From: Conidiobolus incongruus B7586
Lineage: Eukaryota > Entomophthoromycota > Entomophthoromycetes > Entomophthorales > Conidiobolaceae
Length of the DNA stretch: 41,320 nt
NCBI GenBank assembly: GCA_000697335.1
Contig: JNEM01011893.1
Span: 1-41,320 of the forward strand
Direction: 5' to 3'
Shown here: one piece after another, positions 11,189-23,143 of the stretch
Layout of the letters: every line of letters starts with the position of its first letter
How positions within the stretch are numbered: position 1 is the first letter of the stretch
Program-made: the position numbers and the translations under genes
Notes under the pieces: model-generated
Databases searched by the model: none
What the model was told of the DNA's origin: nothing
Seen by the model: only the letters and a program-made list of their open reading frames with translations

Positions 11189-12104
11189 ATGTCGGATACA
11201 GAAGCTCAAAATCAAGAAATTTTACCTATTATTAAACAGGAAATTTTATACTGTGGTGGTAATTAACGCTTAATATCATCCTTATATCTATGATTAATAT
11301 TTTTCAACAGTTTGTACTATGCCACCCGAAGTAATTCACGTATTAAAATAATGAGAGTATTTTTTGATATTTTTTCTAGTATTGTGAATTTGGTCAAAGT
11401 CTGAATAAATGTAAAAATTGGTTATTAAGTAACCATCCTGAAACTTTTAAACAGTTGTATGGTCAAGGTAATATATTTTCTAACTTTATATCAATTGAAC
11501 TCTAATAGTTTGTAGAGGAACCCCCTAAGGTTGAAGAAACTACCGAAGTTAAACCTGTTCACAAAAGTATTAGTTAAAGTGTTTAGCTTTGTGTATATTT
11601 TATTTATTGTTGGTTTTAGGTACTCTCTCTAAAGCTGAAAAGGAAGCTTTAAAGAAAGAGGTAATTTGCTTTCCAAATTTTATGAATTTGACTTAGATTC
11701 ATTAATTTGATTAGACTGCTCGAGTTACTATCAAACGTATCGAAAGAAATAAGAGAAAGCATATCACTTCTATTTCTGGATTGGAAGTATTTGGTAATAT
11801 TTATTTATATATCATACTCTACAACAATTCATTAACCATTTATTAAAGATGTGGACTTGAAAAAAGCCGCCAAAGTATTTGCTAACAAATTCGCTTGTGG
11901 TGCTTCCGTTACCAAGAATATTTTGGGACAGGACGAAATCGTCGTTCAGGGAGATTGCTCCGATGAATTGTTGGATTTGATCCCCAGTACTTGGAAACAA
12001 GTAATTACCATTTTTAATTATTAGATTTTATACTGATTTATTGGTACTAGGTGGATGAAAATCGTATCGATTTAGTCGAGGATACTAAGAAGGGTAAAAA
12101 ATAA
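11189..12104 (+). CDS. Density-regulated protein DENR/Tma22, SUI1 domain
   Basis: Ribosome-associated factor that, with MCT-1/Tma20, promotes release of tRNA and 40S recycling and re-initiation after short reading frames. Eight exons: 11189-11258, 11311-11330 (20 nt), 11380-11467, 11516-11566, 11620-11660, 11715-11793, 11849-12000 and 12051-12104. They give 184 residues, slightly shorter than the human and yeast proteins (198 each). The N-terminal part has the conserved Cys cluster (YCGVCTMPPEYCEFG, with a further Cys in LNKCKNWL), expected to bind MCT-1 or metal. A charged linker follows. The SUI1 domain (about 91-170) begins TARVTIKRIERNKRKHITSI and contains CGASVTKNILGQDEIVVQGD, the usual eIF1-like core. 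With seven introns in under 1 kb it is among the most intron-dense genes here. Confidence 0.95.
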
Positions 12105-12950
12105 ACATAATATTTAACTCTTTTGCTTTATTAAAAATATTTGTTTATATTGTAAATCATTTGATATTTTAAATAACTTTTTCAATAATAATAATAATAT
12201 ATGACATTCTAAAAATAGAATACATCTTCAATTACAAATTAGCTTAGAATTAAAAATTTGATCATATATCACAAGTGATGATTGCCCCCATTCGCTATAT
12301 TCATTTCAAATAATTTTTACAATGGTGGTTTTGTATAGATAATAATTCATTTTGTTTTATGAATATTATATATTTTTAACAAATATATTATTAGATATTT
12401 AATAATAAGAAAAACTAAATTCAGTTTTAAATTTGAATAAATTAATAATTGACTTATATGTAATTTAAAATGTTTTTTATTGATACTCCTTTCGTAGTAT
12501 ATTACACATATTTACATTTTGCATCTTATTCATTGTTGAAATTTATTCAATTTATTTAATACAATTTCTATGAATTCATTGTATTAAATTAGATACTTTA
12601 TTATGTCTCAAAATTTAAATAATTTTTTATAAAAAGTAAGAATTATATATATATATTTGATGATATTACTTTTATTAGTCAAATATATATAAAATCTATC
12701 AATTTAACAATAAATTTAATAATAGAAATTAACCTTCAATTATTTCCTGTTTTATTAGCAATCCCATAATATTAATTGATTATTTCCAAAACTTTAAAAA
12801 TAAAATTCCATTGAGCATTTAATAATCAATAGTTATAAAAAATATTTTCAACAATTAATTCATATCAATTTAGTTCAATATTTTTTAAACTACTAATACA
12901 TATTATAATATTACATATATACATATTATTAATTATTGATTTATAACAAA
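12105..12950. other. AT-rich spacer between DENR and eIF3g genes
   Basis: Both genes point the same way. The spacer holds the DENR 3' flank and the eIF3g promoter. I see no open frame, hairpin or repeat of note. Confidence 0.5.
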
Positions 12951-14020
12951 ATGACTACTGTGTAAATCTCAATTTCCTATTGATCAAATAAATTTTATTT
13001 TAATTAATATTTGTTTTTTGGGTTTTAGTTCTAAGACTAACTGGGCCGAAGATATTGGTGAAGAAGAAGGTAATTCGAAAGTTACGAGATTTAGTTCAGT
13101 TTAAATTAAACTTTTTGGTTGTTAGACCGTTACCAAAATACCAGTTACACCGACGAAAATGGTTTACAAGTAATTATTGAATATAGAGAAAACGAAGATG
13201 GCAAAAAAGTTAAAGTAATTTTGGTTTCTTAATTACAATTAAATTATATTCATTTGTAATATTTAATAATTTAGATTACTCGTAAAATTCAAAAAATTTT
13301 AAAGAAAGAAAAGGTTAACCATGCTGTCGCCGAAAGAAAAGTAATATTACTATAAGTCTTAATTTCAACTGAATTGGGTTTATTTAACTTGACATAATCT
13401 AGAAATGGGCTAAATTCGGTGATGAAAAAGGTAATAAGCCCGGTCCCGATACTAGAACTACCAGTGTTGGTGAAGTGATCACCCTTAAATTAGCTCTCAA
13501 TATTGGAGGTGAAAACAACGACGAAGATCCCGATGCTAAGCTCAAAGAATCCCTCAAGGGTCGTAAGATTCTCTGCCGTATCTGTAAAGGAGATCACTTT
13601 ACCACCAAGTGTCCTTACAAGGATACTCTTCAACCCATGGACGAAATTACTTCCAGCCCCGGATCCACCAAACCTGCCTCCCCCGCCGAACCCAATCCCA
13701 CTGGCAAATACATTCCCGCTCACCGTCGCGCCAACGCCCAAGCCTCCACCACAGACAGTCCCCGCGACCGTCGTGACGACTCCATCACGTTGCGTGTCAC
13801 CAACATCTCTGAAGATGCTCGTGAAACCGATATCCACGCTCTTTTCCGCAAATTTGGACAACTTACTCGTGTCTTCGTCGCCAAGGATCACGATACTGGA
13901 CTCTGCAAGGGTTACGCTTTCGTATCTTTTGACAGAAGGGATGATGCTCAAAAGGCTTTGGATCACCTCAATGGTTTTGGTTACGACAACTTAATCTTGA
14001 GAGTTGAATGGGCTAAATAA
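12951..14020 (+). CDS. Translation initiation factor eIF3 subunit G (Tif35-like)
   Basis: Subunit of the eIF3 complex, which acts in 40S recruitment, scanning and re-initiation. Exons are 12951-12961 (11 nt), 13029-13069, 13126-13214, 13275-13340 and 13403-14020, encoding 274 residues, the same length as yeast Tif35. The N terminus, MTTVSKTNWAEDIGEEE, is typical of the family. Residues 127-139 form a C-x2-C-x3-H-x4-C knuckle (CRICKGDHFTTKC), conserved in eIF3g. A Pro/Ser/Thr linker leads to a C-terminal RRM (196-274) with RNP2 LRVTNI and RNP1 KGYAFVSF. The last exon is unusually GC-rich, with many C-ending codons, compared with the first four exons. This creates long chance frames in the other phases. 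It follows DENR, another initiation factor, though with its own promoter space. Confidence 0.96.
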
Positions 14021-14127
14021 GTTGTTACATTTAATACCATCATAAACTTCATATTTACCTAATATTTATTCTATTATTTCCTATTATAACTTATTTATCA
14101 TAAATTATGTTTATAAAATGGTTTTCA

Positions 14128-14128
<1 letters not shown>

Positions 14129-14167
<39 letters not shown>
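14129..14167. repeat. (ATT)n microsatellite
   Basis: About 13 uninterrupted ATT/TTA units in the 3' flank of the eIF3g gene. Confidence 0.9.
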
Positions 14168-14742
14168 GTAATCATAATTACTCATTACATTTATAAGTGT
14201 TAAATAGAATCAGTTACCCTTCTCCCATATTTAATCAATTACTAAAATCTACAATATTAAGATTGAATATTATCTTATATTTATTAGATGTAGAGTTAAG
14301 TTATCAAAAAATTTTAACCTAGTTGTAAATAATAGTTATTATTTGAATTTAAACTAAAAATTCCAAATTATCTGATAACTTTAATTATTTTAAAAAAGAA
14401 TTAATTCAATTTCAAATTATTTCATAATATGGCACTAAATTAAAGGTATATCATATAAAATTATTCATTTGTACAGAAATTAAATAATATTTTATATTAA
14501 TTTTTGAATTATTCATTTTAAATTTATTATTTAATTTATAAATCAATATTTAAAATTTATATATAATAAACAGAGTGATGAATTATAATAAAATATAATA
14601 TTATTAGGTGTTAATATTTCAAGTCAAGAGTATAGTATATTTATTGCATTAAAATGATAATTGAATTTAGCAATAATTAAAATTTAAACATTATTTCGAA
14701 TTTAATTTATATTACAAAATTAATTATCAAATTTTTTCTAAA

Positions 14743-14743
<1 letters not shown>

Positions 14744-14779
<36 letters not shown>

Positions 14780-14783
14780 ATAT
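14744..14783. repeat. (TA)n microsatellite
   Basis: Near-perfect alternating TA run with one phase break in its second half. Confidence 0.9.
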
Positions 14784-15101
14784 TCGTTTTAATTTTTTGG
14801 TAATATTTTCAAATACTTGTTTATTAGAGGTATTATTTAATAGAAAATATATCAAATCCTGAGATAATTTATACATTAATGTGAATCATTGATACAGTTA
14901 TTGGCTAAAGTAATTAATGAAAAGTTGTTTTATGAAAATTAATTTTATTTTGTTCAGGTAAAAGATGATAGGAAATTATGTTCTCGATTAGTTATATTCA
15001 GTTGTTAAATTTATATTTATGAGTAATGACCAATTCCAAGAACTGTTATTGAAATATAATTAATATTGAATAGTATAAGATGCTCAGATTAAATCACTTA
15101 C

Positions 15102-15640
15102 ATAATCAGGTTTAATTTGAATCCAGCCATGATTATGGTTATCCAAACTCCTGAAAGAATCCGTCAGGGATTTGACAGTGAAATAAGCTTCAATAAATAT
15201 ATCAAAGATGATTTGACCATTACCTATATTATAGAATAAATTATACAAGAACATCTTATATCTTAATATACATTAACAATCAATAACAAACATTCCAACT
15301 TTGGCAAATTTTCTAATAATTGGTTTTGTAATTTTGCCGGGAATATTGTAACCAAAAACTTCGAAAACGCTTTGGAGCTAGTTAGCATTGATAGACTCTA
15401 TTTGTCCATATTACAGCTTTAGAAACTTTGCTTCCATTGTCTGATATATCACCATAGAGAAATAAATTTGTGAAATTCAAATTTATTAATATGATTCTAA
15501 TTGAATATAATTAAAATTAAATATTAGCTTATAATTGAACCTGCCAAAAGTTGATCAAGCTTTTGCTCTTTTTTAGATCCTGTATAAAATCCAAAGACCT
15601 TAAGAGGGCAAGCCTCAATATTAATCGTGAAAGACTGGCT
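15102..15640 (-). pseudogene. Unassigned multi-exon gene remnant or partial gene
   Basis: The minus strand shows four exon-like blocks with coding-like base composition. An open stretch at 15637-15523 includes FTINIEACPLKVFGFYTGSK. A block ending at about 15415 contains LFLYGDISDNGSKVSKA, followed by a GTAAT donor and a 37-nt intron ending CTAACTAG. The next block (15377-15278) includes LQSVFEVFGYNIPGKITKPI. The last (15223-15102) includes IIFDIFIEAYFTVKSLTDSF and ends at a GTAAGT donor. The last three can be joined in frame, although the middle donor would be the weak GTTAAT. The first two do not join cleanly, and neither a start nor an end was found. I do not recognise the product; the pattern is loosely reminiscent of fungal LEA2/DUF3712-like vacuolar proteins, an impression only. 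It could be a real gene whose ends I failed to see, or a decayed one. Confidence 0.35.
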
Positions 15641-16700
15641 TAATTAATTGTTAAATAGTAACAATATATATAATATTTAGGGTATTTGAAAATCATATTT
15701 AATCCCAGGTTGATAAATAAATATTCATATTTTTTATAGGTTTTGTCTAGATGATAATTGTTTTAAATAATTATTATTTATTAAGGGTATTCTTTTGTTT
15801 TATTAAATAAGATTAGATTAAATTAATAATAAGATTATTTAAACAACAATTCTATCTATTTACTCCAATATATATAATATTAATTTTAAATATTTTCTTT
15901 TGAATCTCAAAAAATAAATAAATTATTCAATAATTATTTTAAGAAATATATTTTATATATTATTTAAAAGGTATTCAATTTGTTTTTGGATTGTAATTTT
16001 ATTAAATAAATTTTTCAAATTAATCTATATAATAGCTTGTTAAAATAATTAAATTCTATTAATATTATGTTTTCCTTATAATATATTACAAGAATAAATC
16101 ACTTGTAATATATATTTATAAATTATGATTTATAGTTATAATTTTTTTCAAATATATTATATATAAAGCTTTATTCTAGTTCTTTAATTTTATTGATATT
16201 AAGATATAAAATATATAATCTTTAAACTTTGTTTTTTGATATTATAATTTAAATTTAATTATTTATTAATTATTATTGATTAAATTACTTATTTTATAAT
16301 AAATATCATAAAATATTAGCCTTTTTTATAGTCAATAGATAGCAATTAATACTGATATTCTTTAATTATAATTCAAATTAATTTTAAAATAAAAAAGAAA
16401 ATGATATATTTTTAAAAAAAATTATTAATTATTATATATTAAATAAAATATAATTGTTAAGAGACTAATTCTCTAAATTCTTATATATATTTCTATATAA
16501 TTCAATTAACTATAAATTATATGATTAATTTATACTTTTATAGCTAAATTAATTATATAAATAGCATTGAATCATTTAATAAACAAGGTTCCTCTTTCTC
16601 TTCTTAAATCTTACTATTTTTCATCTCTTCTATTAATTCTAAGATTGAGACTATATTTTGTTGATATTATAATTTTATAATGAGATTCATTAAGGGTATT
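15641..16700. other. AT-rich spacer, nothing seen
   Basis: No frame, repeat or RNA gene is visible. Confidence 0.5.
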
Positions 16701-16729
16701 AATATCAGCTCTAATATTTTACCATAATG

Positions 16730-17389
16730 GTTAGAAATATAAATAACTATGTGATTTACAACTCTAAGGGCTATAAGGACCAATTGGGTCATAATAGCCA
16801 TCTGATTAGGTTTATTATAAGGGATTAACTATAAATTAAGCAGATTAGAACAAATAAGAGACATATTATAAAATTATGTAATAGTGAGTAAAAATAAATA
16901 AGAAAAGGAATTATAGTAAATGGATTTTATTATTCAGATAAATAATATGATATAACTAGTGATAAGTTGGTGGGTGATTTCAACAACACTAAGGTAGAGG
17001 TGTTACACTTAGAAGTGATAGATATGGAAGAGGATAATTGGTAATAGAATTGTAATTTTAAATATGAACCAAAAATCAAGCTTGTATAATGGAAGCTACT
17101 AGTATATTTAAAGGTATTTTAAGAATTTACAAAGGTATGGCTATATAATATGTGTCCTTATGATGGTTCACGGGACTGGTTCCTTAATCTTATTTATCTG
17201 AGGGAACAGGATGTGACAAATATATTGGCACTACCTAATATAACCCTAATATATCAGTGACTCATCTGTGTTCGAAGCTTAATTAAACTTGGTTTATATT
17301 TCCACGCTATATTGTCACGTTCCGTGCCACGCTACTTTATATTAAGTCTTCCTCTGCACTATATCAGTTTAACTACCACTACACTTACA
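16730..17389 (+). mobile_element. Possible LTR-retrotransposon fossil (Gypsy-like), one LTR and internal remnant
   Basis: A patch clearly richer in G and C than its surroundings. A purine-rich tract (GAGGGAACAGGA, 17200-17211) sits directly before a 178-bp segment, 17212-17389, that begins TGTGACA and ends TTACA, as a 3' LTR would after a polypurine tract. The 480 bp or so before it may be the end of the internal region. No matching 5' LTR is in the window. It is broken and old; the family call is tentative. Confidence 0.35.
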
Positions 17390-19494
17390 ATAATGTTTTT
17401 AATATTTATTTGTGTTTATTCTTTAAATAATTAAAATTTCAATATTTGTTCTATAGTATTATTAAAAAAATTATAATTTTCAATCTTAGAGATATATTAA
17501 GCATAATTTATTTAATTTTCCTAAATCATTTTATTAATATTTCAATTTTAATATTATGAAACATAATTTCTTTTATTGTTTTTTATTTTCTTTTGTTTAT
17601 TATTGATTTTATAGTAATATATTGTATAATTTTGTACCAAATACGTTTTATTATTATTTGGTATAAAATAACTCTAAACTATAAAAGGAATATTCAAAAG
17701 CTCCCTTGTCAAATTTTATTTTTTTGGTAATTTAACATATATTATAATTATAATATCATTTTATTTGAACTAAATTAAAAAAATTATTATAAGTAAAACT
17801 CAGTTTATAAGTAATATTAACTTTCAAGATAATTATATTATAAATGTTTCTTATAAACTTTCAAAGCAATATTGTTTATAAAATGTTTATTTAAGCGATA
17901 GTTAAATATTAAAGAATATATTGAAAAATAATAGAATATGATTTTTTTTCCTTATTTTATATTCATTAAATATGAATCTGTAATTGTTCAATGATTTGAT
18001 TTATTTGAATTTATTAAATTTAAATATTATTTGAATATCATTTGAAACATACTCAGAATTGTTTGTATTTGTATAATAACAATATCGTATTTGATGTTGT
18101 ACTGTTAGAAACTAATTACTATTGTAAAATAATAATGAGGTATTGGTATAGCAAGCGATAGTATATCTAGGCTTGGATTAAATTTTGATAGGTGTGTTTA
18201 AAACCAGTAGACATTCTGGGAATGGCATTCAATTGATCATTATATTTCAACATTGCAATCATAACCTATGATTAACAAATGAAAACATCAAAACAACCAA
18301 TATAATTTTAAAGTTTCGTCTGCATAGAAAAAAATCAAACATACAAGTGTTTGTGATTGTATTAATATTTATTGATTTCTATTCACAAAAATTTTATTTT
18401 CTCAAATATGTTACAACATAGAAAATATACTATATATCAATTTTAGCCAATAGGATGGTCTGATATTTGATCTTTTTTGAATATTTAACATATTCACTAA
18501 TTGTCATTATAAATTTATTAACCATCGAATCATTTCTAATTGATTCGAATTTATGCTAATAAATTATTATCAAAATTTTAAATTATAAATTACAAAAAAC
18601 AATTTTATAAAAAAAGAAAATTTTATTAATAATTGAAAAAACGCAATCTAGTGATACGAGAGTCAAGGCTAAAAATTAATTTGATTCGAATTCAGAACAA
18701 ACGATTCTAATAATGGAGTTAGTAAAGAGACAAACAAACAGTTATTTACCTCATAGTCAATAAGAGATATACTAATACAACTGAGTAAGCTTACAGATTC
18801 AACAAATAATTATAATCAAAATTAAAAGAATATTAACAATTTAAAAATGGAAGTTGAGTACTTGGTAATTAATCACTTGCTTGGCAAGGTACTTAACTGG
18901 CCATGTTCGATCAGGTCCTACATCGTACAATAGAGCTATAATTGATGATACTTCAATGAAGTCATATTTGATTTCATTGATAGGTAATTATCCTCTTAAC
19001 TTCGGCTTTATACTAATGTCAACATCATTAAAATGATTATTATATATTTTTTCTTCAAAATGGGATATTTTTCAAAAATTTACAAATTCAATTCAATGTT
19101 TTATAATGCATACTTTAACTATACAATTATGAAAAGTGACCGCTTTTAAAAAAGTGAATAAAAACTTCAGTATGGAGAAGTTACTAGACAAATATCTCTG
19201 TTAATCATTCAAATGATGTAATTATTGAATCCATAATTCAACCAATCAAAGTATAAAATTTTACAAGTTGATTACATCAGTATTAAATTGTATTAATTAT
19301 TATTTGATAATTGTTTACTTTAATTGACTGATCAAAATATAATCTTTGTTCAGATTTTTAAAAAATGAAGGGTATAACCTCAAATCGAATATATAAATTT
19401 TTTAATTATTTAAATGATATATATAATATATATAGGTTTAGACTATATCTTATAATGATATTCAATTTATTGGATTTGGAGGTTGAAATACAAG
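17390..19494. other. AT-rich spacer with one small coding-like patch
   Basis: Mostly featureless. The patch at 18844-18993 is described separately. A weaker GC-richer patch lies at about 18130-18240. The 3' flank of the MATE gene is at the right end. Confidence 0.5.
18844..18993 (-). pseudogene. Short unassigned reading frame, possible gene fragment
   Basis: The minus strand is open for about 47 codons with composition more like coding DNA than spacer, including VSSIIALLYDVGPDRTWPVK, then a TAA. There is no start or convincing splice partner. The plus strand is also open over part of it. I do not recognise it; it may be a gene relic or chance. Confidence 0.22.
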
Positions 19495-21030
19495 TTAAAT
19501 ATTATTTTGAACCCTTCTTTTGGCGATTGTGACTTGATGATTCCAATTGGTCATAAATACAACTATAAGCTGACCAAGAGATCCAAGTAGATGGAATACG
19601 CTCAAACCGATATAAAGACCTATTAGACCTAGATCCATTGAGAATGCAAGTGTATAGCCCAGTGGAAGCCCGATCAAATACCCAGTTACCAAATGAATTT
19701 TAGCAGCTAAACCCTGACGCCCTTGACCTCTTAAAATTCCTGATGCCACATTGTTAATAGATCTAAACACGAAATGAACTGCAATATATTTGATAATAAA
19801 TTGACATATTTCAATAACTGCTGGATCAGATGTGAATAATTTGATAAAGTTTAAAGAATTTAATTGAGTCCAAAGCCATCCAAATATCCCTAAAACTGTA
19901 GCAAATATGATTGTTGTTATGGAGGTAATATTTGCCATTTTGGAATGTCCCGATCCTAATAAATTCCCTATTCTAATTGTAGCAGCAGCTTGAAGGCCTA
20001 TGACGATCATGGGTTAAAACTAAATTGAATTGACAGTAAGATTATATTTACCTAAGCACATCAAAACACAAATCGAAAAACAGCTATTGATCACACTTTG
20101 AGCACCTAAAGCTTGTGGACCCAAATAGGAGGCGAATAATGTAAAGCATTCAATACACCAAAGTTCAGCAGTAGTCAATAGCATGCCGCCAGCGCCAAGG
20201 CTCAAGAATTCTTTATAACCTTTGAAAGATCTACTACTGAAAGGCACCCAATGATTAAAACCACCACTCCAATAGCCCAATGCAATCAGGATTACAACCG
20301 AAATAATCAAATTGACAGTGGTCACAAATGGAACAACCAGTATAGGATCCTTCAAAATATCCCACCAAATGACCAATTTTAACAAAATAAATTGCAAAGG
20401 TGTCAACAGTATGGAACTAATGAAGTACGGAAGAACTATTCCCTGACTTGTTAAAAATGCTCTAATATTGTGGAATGTAACCAACGGGTAGCATATCAGA
20501 CCAATGAATTTAGTGAACCGGCCTCCCAGTTCCGCAATTTCCGGTGTTTGTCCAAGATAGAGGGCTATTGTTTCAAATTGCCATAGTACTATTGTACATG
20601 GGATCAGGGCTAAACTAGCAATTATAATTGCTCGTTGTAAATATATTGATGGTAATTCTTTGGAAGCATGAGGATTGGTATAAGCTTGAGAAATGAGAGT
20701 ATCAAGTGCTGTCATTAAACCCATAAGAGGTGTTATAGTTGTAACACCTAAATAACTCATAGATAAAGTGGCTGCTGCAAGTGCTTCAGTACCAATTTTG
20801 CCTAGGTAGCTCATGCTTACAATATTGAGGCCTCCAAGCATCATCATAGATAATGTGAGTGGTAAAGTTAATCTTGCTAGTTGAATAACTTGATTTGTTA
20901 CACTTTTCAAAGTAACATGCTCTATTGGTAAATCTGTGGTAGATTGATTAGGAGTTGGTAATAATGGCTGAGTTTCCGACGGAATCACTTGAAGTGCAGG
21001 GGTCCCAGCTGGATTATTATTTGAATTCAT
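19495..21030 (-). CDS. MATE-family multidrug and toxin extrusion transporter
   Basis: Integral membrane antiporter that exports organic compounds against H+ or Na+; the substrate cannot be read from sequence. Two exons on the minus strand, 21030-20052 and 19997-19495, separated by a 54-nt intron, give 493 residues, normal for eukaryotic MATE proteins. A soluble N terminus of about 45 residues precedes two MatE repeats of about six helices each. Visible family blocks are LARLTLPLTLSMMMLGGLNI and MSYLGKIGTEALAAATLS in repeat one. The repeat-two motif LQAAATIRIGNLLGSGH is created across the splice junction (Gly codon split G|GC). A late block is GILRGQGRQGLAAKIHLVTGY. The acceptor is fixed by this motif; the ATG at 20010 lies inside the intron and is a decoy. 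Confidence 0.94.
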
Positions 21031-22539
21031 AGTTTTATTTCCAGATCATAAAATTAATAAAAGAATAATTCAAACAATTTAGTGCTTTTAAATTTACTAG
21101 ACTTCAAAAATAAAAAGAGTAAAGCTTAAATTGAATAATAATTAATATTCTTTTAGAAAAATAAAGCACCTTATATTTAATTCAACTTAAACAAATTAGT
21201 ATAAGATTACTAATTCTAAAATTTTTCATTCCGATCTTGTTATACTTCAACTCATTAGTATTTATACTTTTCCCAACTGATCAGGGACGCTTATTATGTT
21301 TCTCAATTCATTTAATTACAATCAAACCACTTTATCACTGAATCATAATTTGAGAAATCTAGTAATAAGTTTAAGAGATAGTGTCATTAATTTATTGATA
21401 GTATTACGAATATTCTACTGATAAATTGAGTGGATTTATTTGATTATTTTCAGACTCTTATGCTAATCTTGAAAATGAGGTCAATTTTGAATCATTTGAT
21501 AGTGATTTATTTAATTCGGAATCTACAAATTGATGAAAATATCCGAATAAAACTTTATATTCAATCAATATAACTGATAATAGTTATATTGAAATACTGC
21601 AGATATTTTTAAAAATAGAAAAATTTAAAGGTTTTTGGATTAATAGAGCTAGATTCTATGGTATATACTCTAATTATGATCTAATTAAACCTATTTTTTA
21701 GCACTTGACTGTTCATTGTAAGATTATACTCATAGCAACTTATTAGCAACATTAGTCCAATCGAAAGTTTTTACCTACATAGTTACACAAAAAGTATTAA
21801 TTGATAATTAATCTTGCTTAGAATAAATTTTTGAAATGATAAATAATAACATGTAAATTAGAAATTGTTTAGTGTTATTATATTGTGATGATTTAATTTA
21901 TGTAAACAGAAAATCATTAAAAATATTTAATAATTATACAAGAGTTTAAAATAGGTTGAAGGAGCCAAATTCTGATTTTAATTAAATAACCAAATTCTAT
22001 TTAATTTCAAATTAATGTTGAATAATAATTGACAACTTGGAAAAATTTATTGCATATTGAAAATTCAAGGCATCGGCTCTTGTTCAATAAAAATAGTATC
22101 CAACTTTATATTAATTATAATACTATAATTGATTAGTTTAAAATCATAAATTTTGTTGAGTTATCAAAAAAAGTGTAAAATATGCTAATTATCCTATAGC
22201 TAAAAAATAATATATGAAACAATAAAAATATTGTACTTGAAATATTTCCTAATTTTCCCAAACTATATAATAAAGCTTATTATTTAGAAGATGATATTTT
22301 TGGATAATTATTATATTGTATAATTATTGAAATAAATAAAAAATTGAATTCTATTTATAGAGTAATATTTTGATAATTTGATATGGTTGAATTGTCACTC
22401 TGAAAAATTTATTAATCTGTTGTAAATAATTAATGAAAAATTATCAATAATTTAACAGTATTTATACCTATAAAATTGTAGAAATTTAATAATACTTTTA
22501 ATACTCATCAATCTTGTCAAAATTTATATACAGAATTGA
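21031..22539. other. AT-rich spacer upstream of the MATE gene
   Basis: The first few hundred bases are the likely MATE promoter. Around 21450-21720 there are short plus-strand open stretches (for example YANLENEVNFESFDSDLFNS and FKGFWINRARFYGIYSNYD) with more coding-like composition. They are broken by stops and do not join; I do not recognise them. Confidence 0.4.
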
Positions 22540-23010
22540 AATTACAAAAATTATGCTACTGGATCATTTGGTTCAGTGTATATTATAAGATGAAATTTTT
22601 ATATTAAAAATATGAAATTGAATAATATATAAATTTAATTATAAAATGAGTGTATCAGCAATACCATGAAGAAAAATTGTTATAATTTTAAATTGATTAT
22701 AATAATAAAAATTTTATTATCCATATCACCATTACATACATATTTTTTAAAATTGAATAATATGATTAAATTAAACATTAGTATTAAAACTTAAATATTT
22801 TTTGAATAATAATTGTACAAATAAACAAGTAAACCGAAGAATATAATGATTTAATGATGGATGGAACAAATAAGATGAATTTGAAATATTATAATAATAA
22901 AATTGTAGATGAAAGAAATACTTTAGTAAAAAACTTTTTCATATACAGTTCAGAAATAAATATTTAATTGTGATATACATGAAGGCTTAATTAATTGAGT
23001 GTTAATAAAA
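22540..23010 (+). pseudogene. Decayed protein-kinase fragment
   Basis: The plus strand has ATGSFGSVYIIR (22555-22590), which resembles the glycine-rich loop of protein kinases, followed at once by a stop. About 320 bp later come ERNTLVKNFFIYSSE (about 22910-22955) and, after a change of frame, NKYLIVIYMKA. That order (ERN...F.Y.F..., then YL.V.YM) matches the stretch between helix C and the hinge in AGC-type kinases. No catalytic loop, DFG or substrate lobe was found. The assignment rests on short matches in AT-rich DNA and may be chance. Confidence 0.33.
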
Positions 23011-23130
23011 TTTTCAGTTAAGAAAATATAATATGAAATATTATTAAAAACTTTTTCAATTTAATAAAAAAATTATAGCGGAAAGATATATAATAAGGGG
23101 TAAAAGGAATTTATCAAAAAAGATAATTGG

Positions 23131-23137
23131 AAAAAAA
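23131..23137 (-). terminator. RNA polymerase III terminator of tRNA-Leu
   Basis: A run of seven T on the minus strand begins seven bases after the tRNA 3' end, the standard Pol III stop signal. Confidence 0.8.
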
Positions 23138-23143
23138 TTTTGA

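Larger units (their letters stand above)
14021..15100. other. AT-rich spacer with two microsatellites
   Basis: Contains an (ATT)n run at about 14129-14167, some 110 bp after the eIF3g stop, and a (TA)n run at about 14744-14783. No gene is supported. Confidence 0.6.

Noticed and set aside
13490-13994. Long open frames of 158 and 163 codons, antisense and in another phase, over eIF3g exon 5
   Set aside because: They are by-products of the GC-rich codon use in the real RRM exon; their translations are low-complexity Pro/Val/Ser/Gly with no recognisable domain.
14100-14800. Microsatellites as telomere or centromere signal
   Set aside because: Simple ATT and TA runs of about 40 bp, without higher-order repeats.
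20000-20010. ATG just before the second MATE exon as a separate gene start
   Set aside because: It lies inside the 54-nt intron; splicing to 19997 restores the conserved LQAAATIRIGNLLG block in frame with exon 1.
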